Shown: positions 33,530 to 46,549, numbered from the stretch's first letter. The stretch: DNA of 64,000 nucleotides from Flabesymbios commensalis (GCA_964017125.1 OZ024902.1:99974796-100038795), one strand, 5' to 3'. Numbers and translations: made by a program. The notes: a model not told the origin generated them from the sequence alone.

Positions 33530-36032
33530 ATGAGTTATCTCTCAGATCGGTTTACTGTGTGTTTGGTTATAATGTATGCTGTGTGTTGTAATTCTCGTGC
33601 CGCTAGAGTACAGAACATCCAGCGGAGGCGTGTTGTGTTGTAATACAGTCACCTGGGCGCCGCCATTTTTGTTGTGCGTCCACGCTTGACACGCACACTG
33701 GCTGTACTGTGTGTACGGCGCCGGGTCAGGTTTCATTGACAAGTCAGTATGGCGCCAGTGTGGTCAGTGAGGCGGCGACTGCCCTGCCCTGCTCCCCGGG
33801 AGTCTGCGGCCAGCCAGTAAGGGGGGGGAGAGTGGGGGTATTGGCGCCTACATGGCCGTCGGGATTCCCCCTTCCTCAGGCGCAACCCCCCTCTTTCATA
33901 ATCACTGATATTTTAAAAGATAAAGACAACAAAAACAGTTGGCAAATTTGAGCATTAACTTTATAAGTTCTTGGGCTGAAACATAAAACAGTTACATTTT
34001 GTTGTATTTTGGTTTGCATTTAGATCTAAATGCATTTTAATGGGGTCTATGTTGTTGTATGGATCCAAGGAGGTTATACAAGCTCCTTGGTTGTATCAAT
34101 GACCAAATTCGGTGGATATGTCAATAACCAAACATAAAGGCCTAGGCCCCCCTATGACCGGCCATAAAAATATTTTTAATGAACTGGTTAGGTAACCTTT
34201 GATCCACGTAAGGTTGCCCTGTCTGATTAATCTGGCACAGAAAAAAATATTATTAATAGATTGTAGGCCTGCACGTATTTGATTAATCTTGTTACTTCAT
34301 TTAGGCCTACTTAAGTTAATGACTGGCCTTACCCTTTGGAGCAGCATGGTGCTAGTGTAGCCCGTTATCAGGTTATAGCAAAGAACGTGAATGTACATTC
34401 AAGCTACTTGGTTAATATATACTAGCATGGAGCTAGTTCTATTTCCATGTTTATAGTAACATTCACCTGTGCTATAACAACTCAGCAAACAACCTGCACA
34501 GTATCAATAAATGTGTTGCACTTGCTTGGGCAACTCTTATACACCTATAAATTCTCCCGGGTAAATTCTAGCCTACAGATATAAAAACTGAAGTAAACCG
34601 TACGGCCTGTATTAACTGATCAATATTGTGTAGCCTATGTTTCAAACCTATATTTTTTATATTAGTACGAGGAGGGACTTGGTTGCTAATGGGAGCTGTG
34701 TTAACCTGTCAACTGATACCAAGGATACAGGCTACAGTATCAGTTTGTTTGTTTGTTTAGGATAGCTAGCCCTGAGTGGGGTGGCCGGGCCTTCCGACAT
34801 TGTTGATTGCTCTTTAACTCCGGCAATGATCAAATGTATCTCTTAAAACCAAGCCGATTGCCTCACTGTGCGAATCTGCCGGCCAGCAGCTGCCCGCATC
34901 TTCTTCTTCTCTTCAGTACACCCCCAGACTCAACTTCGAAAAGTCTCAGATCGCTATAGTGATGCTGATGATGCTGGGAAACAGTGGTCAAACCGAGACG
35001 AGAGACCGCATCTTCCCGTACTCAAAAAGCCCGCATTGATCCATTGCCAAGCGGAGCAGCCCAATATCACTCAGGTCTATTAGTTAAGGGGCCTATTACC
35101 GATGTATATTGAGTTCTGCGCGTTGTCAATGTTGATACGGGTTCAACTGTTTTTCGACGAGGTCGCCATTAACGTAATCCCCTAGTCACATTGCTAGGGA
35201 ATAACCTGATAACTATGCTATATATTTCTCCGAAATACCGCCATAGGATCAGCGAGAGGATACAAACAATATTGGATGTTTGAACAAATAGCTACACAGC
35301 TCAACTAAAGTCAGTGTCTTCTGATTTTAAGATTTGTAGCTACATGTATTTGTAAATACTCGTTAAATAAGTAAAAGCATTGATAAAACATTGCTGAAAT
35401 GCTGGGCAACCGTTTATGACGAGAGCTCATGTATCAAGCAACATTTTATAATGGTATTATCTGATTGTGACCGAGTATCTGAGTATAACGTTTATCCCTT
35501 ACTCCGTAGTTTATAAGAGTGTCTAATTGCTAAACAACAAAACCACACCTGGCGTGAAATTTGAATAATTGCTTTTGCAAATTTACGTATGCTCTTTGCT
35601 CATTATATATATATATATATATATACTGTTTACATACATGTGGGCTCATTGAACATGATACTCAGATGTTACGTGACGAGTTATTTACAACCATGACATA
35701 CAGTACATAAACAAGTAATAACACCCTTAAAGGGCTAAATCATTACATAATTCAAAACTTGATTATGATGTTAAAGATAAATCGTGTGACTGTTTTCACT
35801 GACATTGTCAACATATTAATATCATGATTATAGTACTTAACTTTATGTGAGACATAATGGGCATTATGATTAGCTCAATTTCGCTGGCTCAACCTCGATC
35901 CAGATATTGAGCATGCGTCTCATGTTTGCCGGTAGGCCTGTAGGATGGAATTCGAATCACAATCCAGTTAAATAAAATATCTTAATAATTAATGTCTACA
36001 AGCATGACAAGTAATAGCATATAATTATATGC

Positions 36033-36140
36033 CTAGCAGAGACAAAACGTTGAATCAATGTTAGTTTAACGTTGGCCCACCATGTATGACGCTGGACCAA
36101 CGTTAAACAAACATTGATGCAAGGTCTTTTGTCTGCTGGG
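36033..36140. mobile_element. Palindromic element of the same family in Smad intron 1
   Basis: GCAGAGACAAAACGTTGAAT mirrors TGCAAGGTCTTTTGTCTGCT imperfectly. The core GTTTAACGTTGGCCC, a spacer and TGGACCAACGTTAAAC are well kept. Confidence 0.75.
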
Positions 36141-36192
36141 TGGCTGCTTTAAAAGGTTTAACGAAATTATCATTGGTGTGTTTTATTTCCAG

Positions 36193-36255
36193 TCTCTCCT
36201 TCCTTTCCTTTGCCTTGCAACAAAGCCTTCACAGAACGGGTATTACAATCACAAG
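36193..36255 (+). CDS. Smad6/7: Inhibitory Smad, putative exon 2 (linker, PY-motif position)
   Basis: 63 bp between TTTTATTTCCAG and donor AAG/GTCGGTAA. Read in phase 1 from exon 1 it gives VSPSFPLPCNKAFTERVLQSQ and leaves phase 1 again. Vertebrate inhibitory Smads have SPPPPYSRY here, the WW-binding PY motif for SMURF ligases. The aligned SPSFPLP keeps prolines but not PPxY. Alternative: the pyrimidine-rich start is really intron and the exon begins later, after CTTCACAG at about 36233, which also keeps phase. The exon call is inferred from splice sites, phase and order. Confidence 0.4.
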
Positions 36256-36738
36256 GTCGGTAACTGAATCAATTTAACTTAAATAACAGCTTAGTACTTG
36301 AAATTAATGTAATTCTGTCGTGTGTTATAACATTTTATTTACCATATGTTAACCAGGCAGTTGATTTCACTTAAGAAACCCGTGACGTCATTGACGTTTT
36401 TCCAAGATAAGACCAAAAATAGTCAATGTCTCGTTTTGCCGAGTCACTGTAACACCTGAATATTTACTTGTTAGTTGTTACCTAGAATGTCATTACCTGG
36501 AGTATAATATTATATCTTCATTTTTGTATGCGAAAAACTTGATCCAATTGTTATCAATTGGCATTAACTATTGCCATTAACAATTGACAATTGATTAACA
36601 TAATTATCATGATTATTGACACCACACTCACTTTCGTGATGCGTCTCGCTTAGCTTGAATTAACATTTTAATTGTTCATTTATGATCGCAAGGTTACTTT
36701 TTTTTGTACATTTTTATGCTTTCTTTTTTGTTGTTCAG
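36256..36738 (+). other. Putative intron 2 of the inhibitory Smad
   Basis: 483 bp, AT-rich, GT...AG, acceptor TTTGTTGTTCAG. It contains an interrupted AATTG-rich dyad near 36545-36595 and nothing else recognised. Confidence 0.45.
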
Positions 36739-36810
36739 AAGGTGCTGTTGACGGAGCTATTTCAACGGAAACGGGAGGAACCCCCACGGCCTTTCGTATT
36801 TCTTGTACAG
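36739..36810 (+). CDS. Smad6/7: Inhibitory Smad, putative exon 3 (linker with ETGGT)
   Basis: 72 bp flanked by a strong acceptor (TTTGTTGTTCAG) and donor (ACAG/GTTAGT). In phase 1 it reads EGAVDGAISTETGGTPTAFR then ISCT, leaving phase 1. The stretch DGAISTETGGT resembles the SMAD7 linker DAVPSSAETGGT, and it lies in the right order between MH1 and MH2. Short phase-matched linker exons agree with my recollection of vertebrate SMAD7 having small middle exons. The MH2 exon should follow but was not found downstream in this window. A second frame is also open, so phase from exons 1 and 2 decides the reading. Confidence 0.55.
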
Positions 36811-39779
36811 GTTAGTATTCATTACACTGTATCTTGACACTGCAGATATAGACCTCACTGACTAAGATGTCTCCTTCGTACGGTAAGATGTCTCCTTCGT
36901 AAATTTGATGAACCCTTGAACTCGCCTCTAACACTGTCTAACATTGACTGTTTTTAAATATGTTGTTGCGTCAATTTTAATATCAATACGTGATAACGTC
37001 TCCACCAATATTGAGCTAGTTGGGGAGACCGGACCCTTGAGTATCAGGCTGGAAGAGATTTAGATTTATGCTTTCTGAGGGTATCTTTCACAATCAGAAG
37101 GCTTTCAGGCTTTAGTCATAAAAGCCTTCTGAAGGTGGATGATCTTGTAAGCAGGTGGGACGGTGTATAAAGTTAGATAGAGGGCAGTCGGGTATTCCGA
37201 TATAGTGCACGTGGATGCTGGCGACAGGCCAGTATGACTGGCAGGCCACAGAACAATAGGGCGGTAGGCCTGAGGCGGCCACTATCACTGGTTGGCATCA
37301 GCAAACAGCTCTCTGGAGCCAGTCTGACCCGCACCCTTTGCTGCTCATCGTTGTCTGTCTACTGGTTCTGACTGCCCACCACTACCTTCTCACGGCATGC
37401 CAGATCCCTTCTCTCGTGGGAACTACTCACTCTCCTGCTGGCTCCTGGGCTGGCTGGCTGGTCGGCCGCTTATAGAGAGGCTCTGCTATAGCCCTGGGCC
37501 GCCATACTGCCTTACATTGTGGTTAGCGGTTACTGTACTATGTAACACATTAAATGACAACTAGGTCTGACAAAGTCTACTATTATTACACTAGCTGTTA
37601 CTGAAGTGATGGTAAAGTGGAAAGAGACGGGTCCATTATTTATCAGTCAGGTAGAATGATGTTATGTGGACGGCCGGGTAGACAGCGGGTGGTATAGGGG
37701 GTTTGACTTGGGGTTGGTTCCCCTCTTGACAAGTATGTACCAAGACAAAGTTAGACCACCGGAGCAGAACTGTTGTGGGTTTTACAAGGCCAGGCCACAT
37801 GAGTGGCGTGAATATGCCCCGATATTTATAACTAACGTCGGCTGCAGTTCAAGGTTGTGAGCAGGCATTTAGCCATGAATCTATGTAGAGAAACCCGACA
37901 TCACACCGTTTTCTCTAGCAATGTCCTTTCGGCCCATAGATATCTTCGCTGATAATACCCCCACATGCCAAAATGACCGATAAAAAATACTTCACATCAG
38001 TTATTAGGCACACACACCTTGGAAATATGTTATTTTTGTTAATATAATAACAATATAAATTTACCAAGCTATAGTTTTAAAACCATAGAGCTATGGTTAA
38101 ACTGTCCTTATCAATGCACTGCACCATATCTCACGAGATGTGCAGTGTATTTCCAAGTTTTCCAAGCACAGTATAACATTTGTTGTATGTATATGCCCTG
38201 GGCCTAGATACAGTGTATCAGTGCTCAGAGGTCCAGACAAGACGAAACGGTCGCACTTCATGTTTGATTTGCAAAGCTCTGCACACTCTACACAGTCGCT
38301 TATCTTTTTGCCAAGCACCATAAAACAGCTGGCCCTGTTTCACAAATATTTAACAGTATGCGTGCCTGAGATCGAGTAGTTTCCATGCGTATACATGTCT
38401 TTTAAAATTCTGTGGAATTTGTCTTTAAGAGAAGTTGTTTGTTTGTGAAGTAGTGTCCGATCCTGGATTATTTCTTGCTTTATCAGTTGCCAATTTTCAG
38501 TGCTCTATAGCACCAGTTCTTGATAGCATGTATAGTTTTCGTTAAAGGTGGATTCCAGAGCAACATGCAAATGTAGCTGGACCCTCGCCATACACCACGT
38601 GGTGGCTCGCGAACATTATCTCCACGAGCCAGCTGGGTTACACGCAAAGATGGCGGTTCTCTTCAATAGCATAGACATGATAGACAGTGAAATACACAAA
38701 TATTTTATTGACGAATTAGAACGAACAATACAAAATATATTTGAATGTAACGTTCCCCTCGGGATGATAATATACATGTACATATGATGATATGCCTGGC
38801 CTTCGCTGTTATTATATACTAAGAAAATACTAATTAATAAAAGAATAATACATACATTAGCTAAAATTACATTTTTTTACGAGTAACTTAAATATTTATT
38901 AGGTATATTAACTGTCGCAGGCAAATCTTTCGAATGTTTTTCATATTTAAGGTAGCGGTCCTATAATTACATGGACAGCCAGCTAGTGCAAATATCAAGT
39001 TTTGAACCAATTCTACCTCCAGCGTACGTTTAAAGCTGGCATAAATTGTGTTTGCAATTAATCTGCATTTATATAATTTACTAGTCTAAGTAATTTCCGC
39101 CCACTTCTAACTCTTTAAAGTTTGGTACCTGCAGACTCTTACTGAATATATCAGGTTTTACTGCATACACGAGTATGTGGATACGTATACCACAGAGGCT
39201 TGATACTGATATACGTGCACTCCCTCTTCACTCGTCCATCACCTGATCATAGGCAGATGGATTGGCGAGTATCCCCCAGCTAGTTTAGCTGCGCAATGGT
39301 CTTGTGTGTTCTCGGATTGGAGCTAACAAGAGAGTTGTCCGAGTTGGCCCAGCATTACGCCTATATCATCCTATTATCTGTTGTGAGCGGGTGGTTCTGG
39401 TGCCAGTGATCTGAGCGCTGGGGCCTGTAACATTGATTGTGACCAGTCAGGATCAATAGGCACAGAGACAGGTCTCCAAGCAGCCCACCCCACCATGGCT
39501 CCCCTATTCACCCTTACGATGATCGGGCGACACAGACATGCCCACTACCTACTAGGACTCATAATGAGTTTGACAATGTTTAGTGATGTTTATCTATTAT
39601 CCACAATATGACGTATTTACAGCCAAGGTGTCATATTTGTGTCATGTTTTCAATTAGTTTTAGTTTTTTGTAATTTCATTCACAATGGGTCATACATCTG
39701 ATTTAATCATCATGTAGGAGAGTATCACCATCTGCGACTATCTACAGATACAGTTTTTAGGCCCAAGGGCCTACTGTCG
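36811..39779. other. Smad intron or intergenic DNA; MH2 exon not found
   Basis: I looked for MH2 hallmarks (HWCSVAYWE, TRVGRLY, FYDLPQG, CPCWLE) on the plus strand and found none. 37,180-37,520 is GC-richer with GGCTGGCTGGCTGG runs. Other open frames (for example 37666-37860, 38548-38787) have no recognised motif. Confidence 0.5.
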
Positions 39780-40920
39780 TCACGCGGCGCGTCCATCCAT
39801 ACATGGTACATCCGTCCGTCCATCTGGGAATCCGTCCGTCGGTCCACCATCATTAAGGCTATAACTTATTTCGTTATACTCTTACCTGCTTACTGGTATG
39901 TACATCAAACTTCTTATAAAGGTCAACCATGACCTCTTTAACATTGAATTTTTAGATCGCCATTTCTTAGCGTTCATATGGTTAGCTGTACACAATATAC
40001 TCATACAGTACACTGGACATTTTTTTCGAAAAGTAAAGCTCGGAAATTTATACCACACGTATATTTCACGACCGGTCAAATAATTTACGCATTCTGACAA
40101 TGATAATAGGGTGGCCCGCATAGAAGCGGCTTTTAACAAAGCCTTTTGCGGGTCTCAGCGACGTTGTGTTGAGGATTATGGTATCGGTCCCTGCGACTGT
40201 CAGGCTGCCAGATCGTCCGTACGGTATTCCTTTTCGTTCCATAACTTGGAAACTACGTGATGTATTGTAACCAAATTCGGTACAAATGATCCTTGAGGGT
40301 TCTGTTCAATATGTCTATCTGTAGGCTATTACTCAATGTTGGACGAATTTCAGTGACGTTTCTTTGTTCCAAAAACCTATTTTTTGTTTCCGTCCATAAT
40401 TATTTCTGGAGTTTTTATCGTGGAAAATACTTGGGTTGTTATCTTATTTGGTAGTGATGCTATAATTTTTGTACTTTTCGCGGTTACTGTACTTTTCACT
40501 ACTTTTGGTACTGTAATTTGAACCAGTTTTGTGTTATTGGTTTTGTGCCCCTTCCGGGTCATATCTTGGAAGCTATAGATTATCGCAAAATTTGTTCCCC
40601 GGAGTTTTAGATCTATGTATCTTTTGAGTGAAAATCCTTCCCTCTACTTTTGATGCTGTACCAAGTTTGTTTTAACCAAGTTGCGTAGGCCTATGTTTCT
40701 GCGCGATATCTTGGAACCTACTGAACGAATTGTTCTCTAATTTAGGGTGAATAGTATTCTTAGAACCTCAAGGCTTCCCCATTTAGGCTAGCTGTACTAC
40801 GGTCTACTTTAAATGCTTCAGTGGTCTTATCCTAGCAACCATGGATTGTTACAAACTTGATCAATGAACCTTGTCAGCTATGTCTTTGTGAGTAACAATT
40901 CTGAGCTACCATTTATACTG
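39780..40920. repeat. Diverged long tandem-like repeat (AACTTGGAAACTAC)
   Basis: After a CGTCCGTCCATC-rich start (39,788-39,845), the sentence TAACTTGGAAACTACGTGAT, then GTAACCAAATTCGG, recurs in degraded form near 40,240, 40,560 and 40,708 (TATCTTGGAAGCTATAGAT, TATCTTGGAACCTACTGAAC). Looks like an old array with ~150-330-bp spacing. Confidence 0.45.
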
Positions 40921-41007
40921 TAATGGGTCCGAACGAGAAAAATAATTTAATTTATAACATGTTTTGCTAATCGATCTGTGACTTTCGTGTCGCCGGCTGT
41001 GGGAAGG

Positions 41008-41312
41008 GGGGGGCTGTTAATGGTTAGCACCACTGCCTTTCACGCGGGGTTCGTTTCCCGGTCTCGGCGGTTTGAAAGAAACAAAAATGTTTCTTCCCCA
41101 TCCATTCCTAAAACTCAGTATTGTGGGGAGCCTCCGTGACCGAGAGGTAGCGTGCTCAGCCTCAGACCTCCAGGGTTTGAATTTCGAATCTTGTGTCTGG
41201 AGGGCAGTGTCATCTCACCCACCTTACCATCCTCAGGAGCTTCTCCTGGCCCAATTCAGCCTGTATACAGTGCACATAAGTGGCCTGAAGCCCGATTCAT
41301 TTCATTTCATTT
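41008..41312 (+). mobile_element. Dimeric tRNA-derived SINE, longest copy
   Basis: The first tRNA-like part has GTTAGCACCACTGCCTTTCA and GGGGTTCGTTTCCCGG (B-box). After a linker, GAAACAAAAATGTTTCTTCC, the second part has TATTGTGGGGAGCCTCCGTG, ACCGAGAGGTAGCGTGCTC and GGGTTTGAATTTCGAATC. It ends in CATTTCATTTCATTT. Two tandem pol III heads make it a composite SINE. Open frames within it are not genes. Confidence 0.85.
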
Positions 41313-44300
41313 ACGAGAAGGGATTTTGTGAGCGACATCGCTCGTGTTCTTGCTTGTACGACCACAGGGTGGATACCAAATCGTCAGAATGCCAGAGCTG
41401 TCGGACTGAAAAATACAGTGGCCTGCTGTAGGCTGCAGCCACATTTTTATTTAAGCTTGTTACTTTAGTGTGTGCCATCTCTTTCCGTGCAGAATGAAGT
41501 GGAGTGATAAGCAATTGTGGCAGAATGAGTGCAGTGGCATACTGCAAAGCAGCTGCTACCATTCATTAGAACTTATTTTCCTTTCCATCTCTCTTCTTTA
41601 CTTTGCCCGCAACGTTTGGCATGTGGTTAGCGCAGATTGTGTTTTTCTAGTATTTAGGTGCATGTGATGCTATTAAATAGTGATGTTGGCTATTAACTGT
41701 CGATTTTCGATTTTGTGACATTTTTATTGGCGTCAGATATTTATGATCATAATAATCCGAAAAAAATACGTTATTACACATTACGCTTTTTTCTCTTATT
41801 GATAATCCTAATAAATTCTACACGACAACGGCTTCGGGACCTAGATAGTGTTGGCATATATTAACGGAACAGCATGAATCCAGAATGGATAGCTGTCGAC
41901 AGGTCTTAGTATGTCACTCCATCAGCAAAGTGTTCAAATAAAAAAAACATTAAGTACTTGTTCGGTACCCGCTGTACCAGGTTGGCTCGTCCAAGGAGAT
42001 GTTTCCGTCCAAAAAGATGTTTCACTTATCACTGCGAACTGCTTATATTGATTGCTAACCGAGCTTATATCATTCAGTATTCCAAGTATTTTAAAGAGTG
42101 CATTTATAAGCATCATTCCTCTCCATGTTCAAATTATGTGTTAATAATAATTGTGCTACTTGACTTCTAATATAGTTATATCGCCCCTTTGGACTTGCAG
42201 CGTGTTATATTTGACTTATGCGGCACTTTAATAATCGTAGGTGTTCTTATATTTGGCAACCTTTAACATACCTGAAAAATCTCGTAATTTCCTACACCTA
42301 GGGCTTTTACGACGAAAACTTTTATGGAACTGCTTTAATGTATATTTTTTTCATTTGCCACCCTCTTCAAGTCATCTTTATCTACTCCAAGTCGAAAATT
42401 GCGACAGCAGCAATTCGCGGCTTGTAGTGAATGAAGATTACAATTACCATAATTTTTCTAGGGGATTGCTACATTTTTTGTTGATCTTTCTTCTGCCGGA
42501 GAATTTTTTTGTCGTATGCCGTCCCTATTAATTTGTTGCCATTTGTTGGTTTATTCTGGTCAACACATTCTTCATCATTTCCGTCAACATATTTGTTTCT
42601 ACTCACATTTGCAACAAACTTTTTTTACGACTTTTGGGGCGACAAATCTTTCTTCCCATATTTTTTCTACCCACCAATGATATCTAACATTTGGTGCGTC
42701 CCTAAATTCAGGCTTGATAGGGTAAAAGAATATGAAAACCTGACCATGTCTGTTTCACATCACGCAGCTGGAGAAGTATGGTTCTTATAACGTAATCGTG
42801 TCTATGTGCAATGGTTCCGCACTTTGTTGATTGGGATATAAATTTGTTTAATGGAACCTTGTTAACAGAATTCTGCAAATGTCGCTTAAACCTTCTCCTG
42901 AGACACAGGTGAACCACATACAATAGATCACAATGCGACAAATTTCGAAATTCGAATCAAGCTATAGATCATTGCACTCGCTGAGGTCTCCATCGCTACC
43001 GTGCATGTATCATACATGTAAGCAAGAATACATAAGACATGTGTAATGTATTCTCGATGTAATCGTCTATTGTCAGAGTGTACGCTTGTCAGTCCAACGG
43101 TCTCACCACGGCCTACAGCTGCTTTCATGTTACGTTGTGTATTGGCGACTTTACTATTTATTTATCATATTTCAATTAACAGCTGAGCATTTACTCATAT
43201 CAAAAACAGAGTGTGTGTGTGTCAATAACTACTAAACAGCTAAAGGGTGTTTGTGTTCATAGACTAGAACAGTTCACATGTGACCAAGACCAGCCAGGCG
43301 CCTGTTTGGAGCCTCATGTCTTTTGATGTCACATTTACTTCTCTGATTATTGTTGTCAAACAAGACAAGTTGTTCATGGCCTGAGTTCTGGTGTATGTTT
43401 TCGTGCTGGGGTATCACGTCATTATGTATGATTAGAAAATTGTTCAAATTGTCGGGCGCCTGTGTTCTGCCTGTGGGCGGGCTGTGAGGGTGGGGGTTGT
43501 CGTCCACTGCTACCAGCTACAGGTTGACAACGATCATTAGCTGTAGACATCTGCCTACACAAATCTAATTAGGGCGGTGATGAGGGGGGTGCTGATGGTG
43601 GTGGCGACGACAGACTGACCTCGGGGGTGATGGTATTGGCGGCTGGTGTCGGCAGGCAGACAGCCAGGGGGTAGGTTCTCTGTCTCTGGCTCCTCACTGT
43701 CTAGTGACGCCATGCACACCCGCAGCTCTACACGGCACGCCACGCATCTGGTTGTGTTGACCCCCACCATACCTCTTACTGGCATGCTTGTTGTCACCGA
43801 CTAGCTTTATTATGGCTAGCCATTGTGGCTCCTCATGCTGTCTCCTTCATACCTGTTGGCTGCTGCTATATTTTATAGCGCTAGAATTACATAAATAACC
43901 ATAATCATTCATACTGTAGTTAGCAGGCCCTACACTCATTGTTGACATTACTGTCTGAGAAGAATCTGCACAATTTTACGGTCATAAATCGCAAAAAAAA
44001 ATGTATCACTATGGTTGCTGGTACTGACATTTTTTATCTTTCACGAATCAGAAAATGATTTAAGATAATAATCCAACTTTTAACTGAGCAGATCAGCACT
44101 AGCTATTATTTAGCGCCATCACGAAATGTTCGCACAAATCATTGTATGCGCAACTAAGCATAATGGCTCTCCCTGAATAAACAATAAAAATGTCGTATCT
44201 AAAATGAATGATCCGTAGTCTTGTCACGAGGCAATTCGTACCGAACAATTTGTCGCAAACTGTGCACTATCCCCTTTTCATGATCATGATCCAAATATAT

Positions 44301-44697
44301 ATTTTTATTTCACATTTTTTCATGATTAAAGCTTTTAAATGTATGATGTCTGTACACTCCCTCAACAGTGTCACCTGTTCCTGTGTTCTGAACTGAGAGA
44401 GGTAAGAGCTGAGCTGCTCTCGAGTTTAAACCAATATGGTAACAAACTATCAATACCATCATTATTGGTCTACTTGGTCAGATGAACTATTACACACCAT
44501 TTAGAGTGATCCATGCCTTCATTAGAAGTACCCGGTACAAAATTGAAAATAATCTGGAAGATTTGCAACTTGTGTACTTGCAACTATGTCACGTTTAAAA
44601 CAATAATGTGACCAAGTATTCAATACAAAAGACGTTTGATTATCAGCCATGGCTAAATTTGGAAGAAATTATTTTATTGTGAATAATATTGTGTTAA
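41313..44697. other. Non-coding DNA with an inverted copy of a palindrome; no gene seen
   Basis: 42,366-42,446 is related to the palindrome at 21826-21895. 43,555-43,800 is a GC-richer patch with an open frame lacking any motif. (GT)n-like runs lie at 43,209-43,220. No exon supported. Confidence 0.4.
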
Positions 44698-44701
44698 TAT
44701 G

Positions 44702-46381
44702 CCCCCGTCACACCAGGCCACGTTTCCACCACGTCCACCACGTTCACAAAAATATATAAAAGTTGATTAAACGCAGTGCGGACGTGGTCAAAATGTAAAA
44801 TATGCAGATTTTAAGTTCATGCGTCTTTTCTGTGTCCTCACTGCGTCCTAACTACGTCCACACCAGGTTTACACTGCGTCCTACAGGTGCGTGTGCACTA
44901 CGTTCTCACTCCGTCCAACCAGTTCTCTCCACGCGCTCACCACGCGTTTACTACGTAGGCACTGGGTTATCAGATCTCTCATTGTAAATTTGCAAAGTGA
45001 AAAACATGTTAAAGCTGCCCCTTATGATGAGAATTTTCAATTTTGTCATTTTTGAAAGTTTAATTTATATGAAGCTATGTAACCTACTGTCAGATCTTAA
45101 ATAAGAAATAAAAATGTAAAAAAAACAATATTAGGGCACTGAAAAAGACGAAACAATCTCTATTTCCAAGACATATACTGTCATGTAAACAAGTTTGTTA
45201 ACAGCATACCACAATATAGATGGCAAATACTGACCATATCGGACGGCATGTTCAAAGTAACCACATAATTACATCAATAGCTGCCGCCTTAATTGCTGTG
45301 GGAACGGGCTGATCAGGGGGGGGGGGGGGTAGGAACATTCAAACGTCCTTTAGCAGGTGCTTAGGTATACAAAAAGTTTGTTTGGGTTACAGTCAGATTC
45401 ATAAAATAGTGAATAAAAAATATTTTAAAAAATCTAAGAATCCCGTAAAAAATAAAATCATGATCTGTGGGATACACTACTTCATTACAAAATAAAAAAC
45501 GAAAATTGATGTCATCATAAGGAGCTGCTTTAATAAACATAATAGGGCCTACTTTAATAATTTTAAAATTATTTCTCATAATTGAGTGCAAGATTAATTA
45601 CGCTTGACACAGACATTTCACGGAGATAATAACCACTGAATAACCTAAAAAAGTTCAATCCTAATAATAATTAAAAAATAGTTGTATGATTAAAAACAAC
45701 AAATCGAACGAACGAAAGGACAAGCTAAAGTTCCGGGTAGGAACATTAAGGATACCGATAACACTCACTGTGTATTTAAATATATTGCACTGCTTCATAT
45801 GAAATTATTTTTAACATGTCATCCTAAGGAACAGATCTGACAAAAACAAACAAAAATTTGCCAATTTTATTTTACAATGAGCATGATGAGTGAAATTTTT
45901 TAGATACATACATGTAAATAATTGTAAATAATTTTTCAGATGTATTATTTATTTTACTAATAACATTTCATCATAATATTGATCATTAGAATTAGAAAAT
46001 ATTACAGCACTATTATCGAAGTGATGGTCTGAAGAATTAGATCCAATATTTATTCTAAATTTTCTGATAATCCATTAAAAACGTCCTCACACGCTTGTAC
46101 TACGTCAATCAAGTTGCCACAAGGTTTTGGTTACGCTGCTACTGCGTCAATACCGTTGTTGCTACGTCCTTATGAAGACCGCACGGCGTTCTGTATCGAC
46201 TACGTCCTCGCTACGTACATTTTGAACATGTTCAATGTTCCTCCACGTCCTCCGCGTCCATGGAGACCACATCACGTCCTAATCGTTTTCTATTGCGTTC
46301 CCATGACGTTGTGCAAGTCCTTACTGCGTCCTGTCGTTTTTTGTGGACGTGGTGGGAACGTGGCCTGATGTGATGGGGGCA
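44702..46381. mobile_element. 1.68-kb element with TGCCCCCRTCACA ends and CTACGTCC repeats
   Basis: TA at 44700-44701 and 46382-46383 flank inverted ends: TGCCCCCGTCACACCAGGCC on the left and, in reverse, TGCCCCCATCACATCAGGCC on the right. They continue as ACGTTTCCACCACGTCC / ACGTTCCCACCACGTCC. Subterminal zones (44,735-44,960 and 46,080-46,345) are full of CTACGTCC/ACTGCGTCC words in one orientation on each side, as in transposase-binding arrays. A TTAA MITE (45013-45539) is nested. No transposase frame was seen. Confidence 0.82.
45013..45539. mobile_element. TTAA MITE (AGCTGCCCCTTATGATGA ends) nested in the 1.68-kb element
   Basis: TTAA at 45009-45012 and 45540-45543. The left end AGCTGCCCCTTATGATGA mirrors the right end TCATCATAAGGAGCTGCT. 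527 bp, with a G tract at ~45317. It matches 58598-59154 in inverse orientation almost throughout. Open frames in the arms are not genes. Confidence 0.87.
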
Positions 46382-46549
46382 TAGTGTCGATGGTTTGATC
46401 ATGGTGATTGTGACAAAGAGTGTGTATATAGAACTTAAGTAGAACTTATGCATCACGATATTCTTGCAGTGTTGAGGATGGTTTCCATATAGTAGTAGTT
46501 TGCCTAGTTCCCTCTAGCTTATTTGCTGAGATGTATGACGGCATATTAG

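Larger units (their letters stand above)
33236..36192 (+). other. Intron 1 of the inhibitory Smad, with palindromic insertions and a YY1-like site
   Basis: Runs from GTAGGG to TTTATTTCCAG (2,957 bp if exon 2 is right). It contains palindromes at 33262-33325, 33425-33529 and 36033-36140. A GC-rich patch (33650-33860) has GCCGCCATTTTTG at about 33658, resembling a YY1 site, which could mark an alternative promoter or enhancer. A (TA)n run lies at 35603-35626. No other exon seen. Confidence 0.55.

Noticed and set aside
37440-37480. VGRL-like reading of GTCGGCCGCTTA as an MH2 fragment
   Set aside because: Followed at once by a stop codon, and the surroundings are GGCTGGCTGG repeats.
41008-41090. 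tRNA gene (GTTAGCACC...GGTTCGTTTCCCGG)
   Set aside because: The same sequence is joined to a second tRNA-like head and a repeated tail in other copies, which identifies a SINE.
41072-41431. 119-codon plus-strand open frame
   Set aside because: It mostly spans a SINE; the same peptide words recur at the other SINE copies.
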